NCBI GenBank assembly: GCA_964436815.1
Contig: CAYTER010000075.1
Span: forward strand, 1 to 7,908
Direction: 5' to 3'
DNA: 7,908 nt
Source of the DNA: UBA993 sp964436815
GTDB taxonomy: Bacteria; Bacillota; Dethiobacteria; DTU022
This document shows positions 5,261-7,908 of the stretch, piece by piece. Under the pieces are notes generated by a model, which was not told the origin of the DNA, did not search any database, and worked only from the letters and a program-made list of their open reading frames with translations. The translations under genes were made by a program, and so were the position numbers. Within the stretch, counting starts at the first letter, position 1, and every line of letters starts with the position of its first letter.

Positions 5261-6475
5261 ATGAAACCACTTGAAGGTCTAAAAATACTGGATCTAAGCT
5301 GGGTCTACAGCGGCCCTTATGGAACCCTGCTGCTTTCCGATCTCGGGGCTGAAGTGATCAAGGTTGAACGACCGCCTTTCGGCGATTGGACCAGAATTGT
5401 TCCACCGCTCAAGAACAACTGGAGCGGTTATTTCTACATGCTCAACCGCGGCAAAGAATCGATCGCGCTGGATTTTAAATCGGAAAAAGGCAGAAACCTC
5501 TACTTTGAATTAATCAAAGAAGTTGATGTTGTGACGGAGAACTTCTCAGCTGGCACCCTCGAAAAACTGGGTATCGGCTACGAAGCAGCTAAAAAGATTA
5601 ACCCGCGCATTATTTATGCCTCCATTAATGGTTTTGGCAGTGAGGGCCCTTATTCAGGCAAGAAGTGTGTCGACCCCGTTGCCCAGGCCATGGGAGGCCT
5701 GATGAGCCTGACTGGGTTCCCCGGCTCACCACCGGTAAAAACCGGCCCGGCTGTAGCTGATGCCCTGGCCGGGATGAACATGGCCATCGGCATTCTAGCA
5801 GCAGTAATCATGCGCGATCGGGTTGGCAAAGGGAGCCGCATCGACATCTCGATGATGGATAGTGTCTTTGCTGTTCTCGAGGAATCCGTGATCAGAACCA
5901 GCCTCACCGGTAACCCTTTACCGGCCCGAGGCAATACCGATCCGCTTGGCGCCCCCTGGGATGCTTTCCCAACCAGTGATCATAAATGGGTTATGGTCTG
6001 CGCCATCGGTGGTGATGCTTTCGTAAAAATTTACGAAAGCATTGGCCGCTCCGACCTTGCCTCCGAATATGCCGGGGACGACGAAGAAGCATTCGAGAAA
6101 AGATCTGAAAAACTTGGTTATTTGAACGATGAATTTGCCAAATGGTCTAAACAGAAAACTGCCGCAGACATCCTGGAGTTTTTTGAAGCTCTGGGCGTTC
6201 CCTGTGGAGTAGTCAAGGATGTAAAAGAGCTGATCGAAGATCCCCAGCTTATTACCCGGAATATGATTATCGATACGCAGCATCCCATGCTTGGGAATGT
6301 AAAAACTTTCAACAACCCGGTTATTTTTCTTGATGCCCAGACACAGGTTCAACCCGGTGTTAACCAACTTGACCCGAAAATTGGCGAGCATACCGCTGGT
6401 GTGCTTAAAAGGCTCTTAAAACTAAATGACTCAGCAATTGAGGAGCTTAAGAAAGATGAGGTGATCTGGATCTAA
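5261..6475 (+). CDS. CaiB/BaiF family (class III) CoA-transferase
   Basis: This 404-residue, full-length class III CoA-transferase moves CoA between carboxylic acids through aspartyl-CoA thioester intermediates. It usually works as an interlocked dimer in the cytoplasm. The N-terminal Rossmann part shows GLKILDLSWVYSGPYGTLLLSDLGAEVIKVE (about 6-36). NRGKESIALDFKSEKG (about 62-77) and the INGFGSEGPYSG segment are family signatures. TGPAVADALAGMNMAIGILAA (about 161-181) carries D167, which aligns with the nucleophilic aspartate of formyl-CoA transferase. The C-terminal half has GVPCGVVKDVKEL (about 315-327) and the typical DPQLITRNMI. Relatives act on oxalate, carnitine, bile acids, 2-hydroxy and aryl acids; sequence inspection cannot choose among them. 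No ligase, hydratase or dehydratase gene is adjacent. AAGGAGGAG precedes the ATG at a rather long spacing (11-13 nt), but an in-frame TAA at 5255 rules out any earlier start. The gene contains a large palindrome at 6015-6042. Confidence 0.93.
   Translation: MKPLEGLKILDLSWVYSGPYGTLLLSDLGAEVIKVERPPFGDWTRIVPPLKNNWSGYFYMLNRGKESIALDFKSEKGRNLYFELIKEVDVVTENFSAGTLEKLGIGYEAAKKINPRIIYASINGFGSEGPYSGKKCVDPVAQAMGGLMSLTGFPGSPPVKTGPAVADALAGMNMAIGILAAVIMRDRVGKGSRIDISMMDSVFAVLEESVIRTSLTGNPLPARGNTDPLGAPWDAFPTSDHKWVMVCAIGGDAFVKIYESIGRSDLASEYAGDDEEAFEKRSEKLGYLNDEFAKWSKQKTAADILEFFEALGVPCGVVKDVKELIEDPQLITRNMIIDTQHPMLGNVKTFNNPVIFLDAQTQVQPGVNQLDPKIGEHTAGVLKRLLKLNDSAIEELKKDEVIWI
6015..6042. repeat. 28-bp near-perfect palindrome inside the CoA-transferase gene
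   Basis: ATGCTTTCGTAAA (6015-6027), a 2-nt AA centre, and TTTACGAAAGCAT (6030-6042) form perfect 13-bp inverted arms. The coding meaning is DAFVKIYESI. In RNA this would give a 12-bp stem with a tetraloop (6027-6030). No T-run follows, so it is not an intrinsic terminator. Confidence 0.85.
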
Positions 6476-6530
6476 AATAACAACCCTCAGTTATCTATTG
6501 CAAAACGCTAATGATGTCAAATCCACAACT

Positions 6531-6536
6531 GGAGGG
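6531..6536 (+). promoter_or_regulatory. Ribosome-binding site fixing a TTG start for the permease
   Basis: GGAGGG lies 7 nt before the in-frame TTG at 6544. No ribosome site precedes the ATG pair at 6511 and 6514, whose upstream sequence is CTATTGCAAAACGCTA. The site would lie inside the coding sequence if the longer frame were used, which favours the TTG. Confidence 0.65.
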
Positions 6537-6543
6537 CAAGACC

Positions 6544-7857
6544 TTGGAAAATCAACTGAGTCTTAAGAAAGGCATTACCCTGCTGCCGCTTTTTGCCATC
6601 TTGACCAGTTCAATGATCGGTATGGCCTGGGCTACCCTGACTGCTATCCTGTTTGGTATTGCCGGCCCTGCTATCATCTTATCCATCTCTTTGGCAGCAG
6701 TATTTTGTATTTTTATCGGCCTTTGTTATGCTGAGCTTTGCGGTGCCCTGCCTTACGCCGGCGGAGAATATGTTTACAGCAGCCGGTCGATCGGCAAGTT
6801 CTGGGGCTTTTCAACAGGGTGGTTCCTGCTACTGGCTTATGGCACAATGATGCCTGGTGAAGTAATTATCCTATCGAGGATCGTTTCCACCCTTCTTCCG
6901 GGAGTACCGCTTATTCTTGGCGGTATAATCATTGCTTTGATTTTTGGCGCTATTAACATCATCGGGGTCAAGTTTTCGTCTATCGTGCAGCTGGTTTTAG
7001 CAGCCCTGCTCTTTATCAGTATGGGTATCTTTATCGTCAGCGGCATCGGCAGTGTCAGCGCGGTTAACTTCACCCCCTTTTTCAGCGAAGGCATTGTCGG
7101 CATGATTACCGTAATACCTTTGATGATGCTTGCTTTTATGGGTTTTGATATTGCCCCGCAGGCAGTTGAAGAAGTTAATGCACCACTGAGGAAAGTAGTT
7201 TTTCTAATCCCGCTTTCAATCGTATTTGTTGCCGCTTTTTACATGGGCGTATTTTTAGTAGCCGGCGGAGCAGCCCCTGATGTGCTCATGGCCAGCACTT
7301 CTGATGTCCCGCTAATTGATGTGGCCACTGTCTACCTCGGTGGATCGGGCGCTACGGTCATTATGCTGGCAGGAGCACTCGGTTTGATTACTACCCTTAA
7401 TGCATTTATGATTGGCGCTTCCCGCCTGATGTTCGGCATGGCCAAGGGAGGCGCGTTACCATCAGTATTTTCTAAAGTTCATCCCAAGTTCGGAACCCCC
7501 TATATTGCGCTGATTGCCCTGACCCTTTTTGGCATTGCCGGGGCTCTTTATCAGGAAATACTAGTGGTTTTCCAGCTTTCATCCGCAGCAATTGTCATTG
7601 TCTATATTTTGATCTGCCTTTCGGTGATCATGCTGCGTAAAAGTGAACCTGCTTTGGAGCGGCCTTACAGAGTACCCCTCTATCCCATCTTACCAATCCT
7701 CGGTATGATTGCTTCTGTGGCTGCCCTGCTGATTGCCCTGACCACGATCGATAGTGTTGGGTTTATCCTCTTTTTCATCTGGCTGGTTCTTGGTCTGGTA
7801 TACTATGTTGTAGTTGTGCGCAACAAAGACCTTTCCGACTTTCTAAAGCACAAATAG
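6544..7857 (+). CDS. APC-superfamily amino acid permease
   Basis: This is an integral cytoplasmic-membrane transporter of about 437 residues with around 12 hydrophobic helices, the usual size for the amino acid-polyamine-organocation family. The first helix holds TSSMIGMAWA, the small-residue break that binds the substrate's amino and carboxyl groups in APC carriers. FIGLCYAELCGALPYAGGEYVYSSRSIG is the family's helix 2-3 signature, and FMGFDIAPQAVEEV (about 200 residues in) matches the helix 6 motif with a substrate-facing aromatic. GASRLMFGMAKGGALPSVFSKVHPKFGTPYIAL is the classic loop between helices 8 and 9, and ERPYRVPLYPILPILG lies before the last helices. Substrate: an amino acid or related zwitterion, probably by proton- or exchange-coupled transport. 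The longest frame starts at ATG 6511, but the ribosome site favours TTG at 6544. It is the last gene of the TetR operon, starting about 70 nt after the CoA-transferase stop, and is likely the importer for that pathway's substrate. Confidence 0.9.
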   Translation: MENQLSLKKGITLLPLFAILTSSMIGMAWATLTAILFGIAGPAIILSISLAAVFCIFIGLCYAELCGALPYAGGEYVYSSRSIGKFWGFSTGWFLLLAYGTMMPGEVIILSRIVSTLLPGVPLILGGIIIALIFGAINIIGVKFSSIVQLVLAALLFISMGIFIVSGIGSVSAVNFTPFFSEGIVGMITVIPLMMLAFMGFDIAPQAVEEVNAPLRKVVFLIPLSIVFVAAFYMGVFLVAGGAAPDVLMASTSDVPLIDVATVYLGGSGATVIMLAGALGLITTLNAFMIGASRLMFGMAKGGALPSVFSKVHPKFGTPYIALIALTLFGIAGALYQEILVVFQLSSAAIVIVYILICLSVIMLRKSEPALERPYRVPLYPILPILGMIASVAALLIALTTIDSVGFILFFIWLVLGLVYYVVVVRNKDLSDFLKHK

Positions 7858-7878
7858 TTACTTTTGTTTAAATCATTG

Positions 7879-7908
7879 AGAGGCAAGGTGATTAATACCC
7901 TTGCCTCT
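7879..7908 (+). terminator. Probable intrinsic terminator stem at window edge
   Basis: AGAGGCAAGG (7879-7888) and CCTTGCCTCT (7899-7908) form a perfect 10-bp stem around a 10-nt loop, 21 nt after the permease stop. The window ends at the last stem base, so the expected T-run cannot be seen. The stem may be longer than shown. The position fits the end of the TetR operon. Confidence 0.65.

Noticed and set aside
5918..6391. 157-codon antisense frame inside the CoA-transferase gene
   Set aside because: It lies wholly antisense to a well-conserved gene, resembles no family I know, and looks like a shadow frame. Another antisense frame at 5650-5934 is rejected for the same reason.
1..7908. CRISPR array, tRNA, rRNA or riboswitch
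   Set aside because: I looked for regularly spaced repeats, tRNA-like arms and known riboswitch cores on both strands and saw none. The longer intergenic spaces (1723-1921, 3140-3328, 3864-4036) hold only the promoters and short repeats listed.

Overview
The window looks like a piece of a moderately AT-rich Firmicute (Clostridia-like) chromosome. The signs are strong AGGAGG-type ribosome sites, several TTG and GTG starts, an iron-sulfur flavoprotein, and a class III CoA-transferase operon of the kind common in amino-acid- or acid-fermenting and syntrophic anaerobes. This is inference from gene content; no marker gene is present. A run of exactly 100 N (1210-1309) marks a scaffold gap of unknown true length, so this is probably a draft or metagenome-derived assembly.

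Left part (1-1921): a PLP-dependent enzyme of the D-cysteine desulfhydrase / ACC deaminase family reads rightward into the gap. An EamA/DMT-type transporter reads leftward into the gap from the other side, so the two genes converge and both lose their 3' ends. The pair is flanked by two related copies of a short GGGGAC-type repeat (near 1-30 and 1884-1900). Both genes have leader sequences that could fold over their ribosome sites or start codons.

Middle part (1922-4036): a leftward two-gene operon encodes an iron-sulfur flavoprotein-type NAD(P)H oxidoreductase followed by a small cyclophilin-fold protein of the TM1367 type. Upstream lies a leftward DinJ-YafQ type II toxin-antitoxin pair with an 8-nt gene overlap. 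The 189-base space at 3140-3328 holds a plausible promoter for the flavoprotein operon and nothing else convincing.

Right part (4037-7908): a rightward, tightly packed operon encodes a TetR regulator, an uncharacterised cysteine-containing 189-residue protein (it resembles what I remember as DUF6125), a CaiB/BaiF class III CoA-transferase and an APC-superfamily amino-acid permease. A hairpin resembling a terminator stem closes it at the window edge. A perfect inverted repeat over the predicted transcription start of tetR is the likely self-operator. The simplest reading is a regulated uptake-and-activation cassette: the permease imports an amino acid or related zwitterion, the CoA-transferase activates it or a derived acid, and the unknown protein performs or assists a further step. 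The substrate cannot be read from the sequence. This operon is the best candidate for an undescribed system. Its CoA-transferase gene also contains an unexpected palindrome with 13-bp arms.
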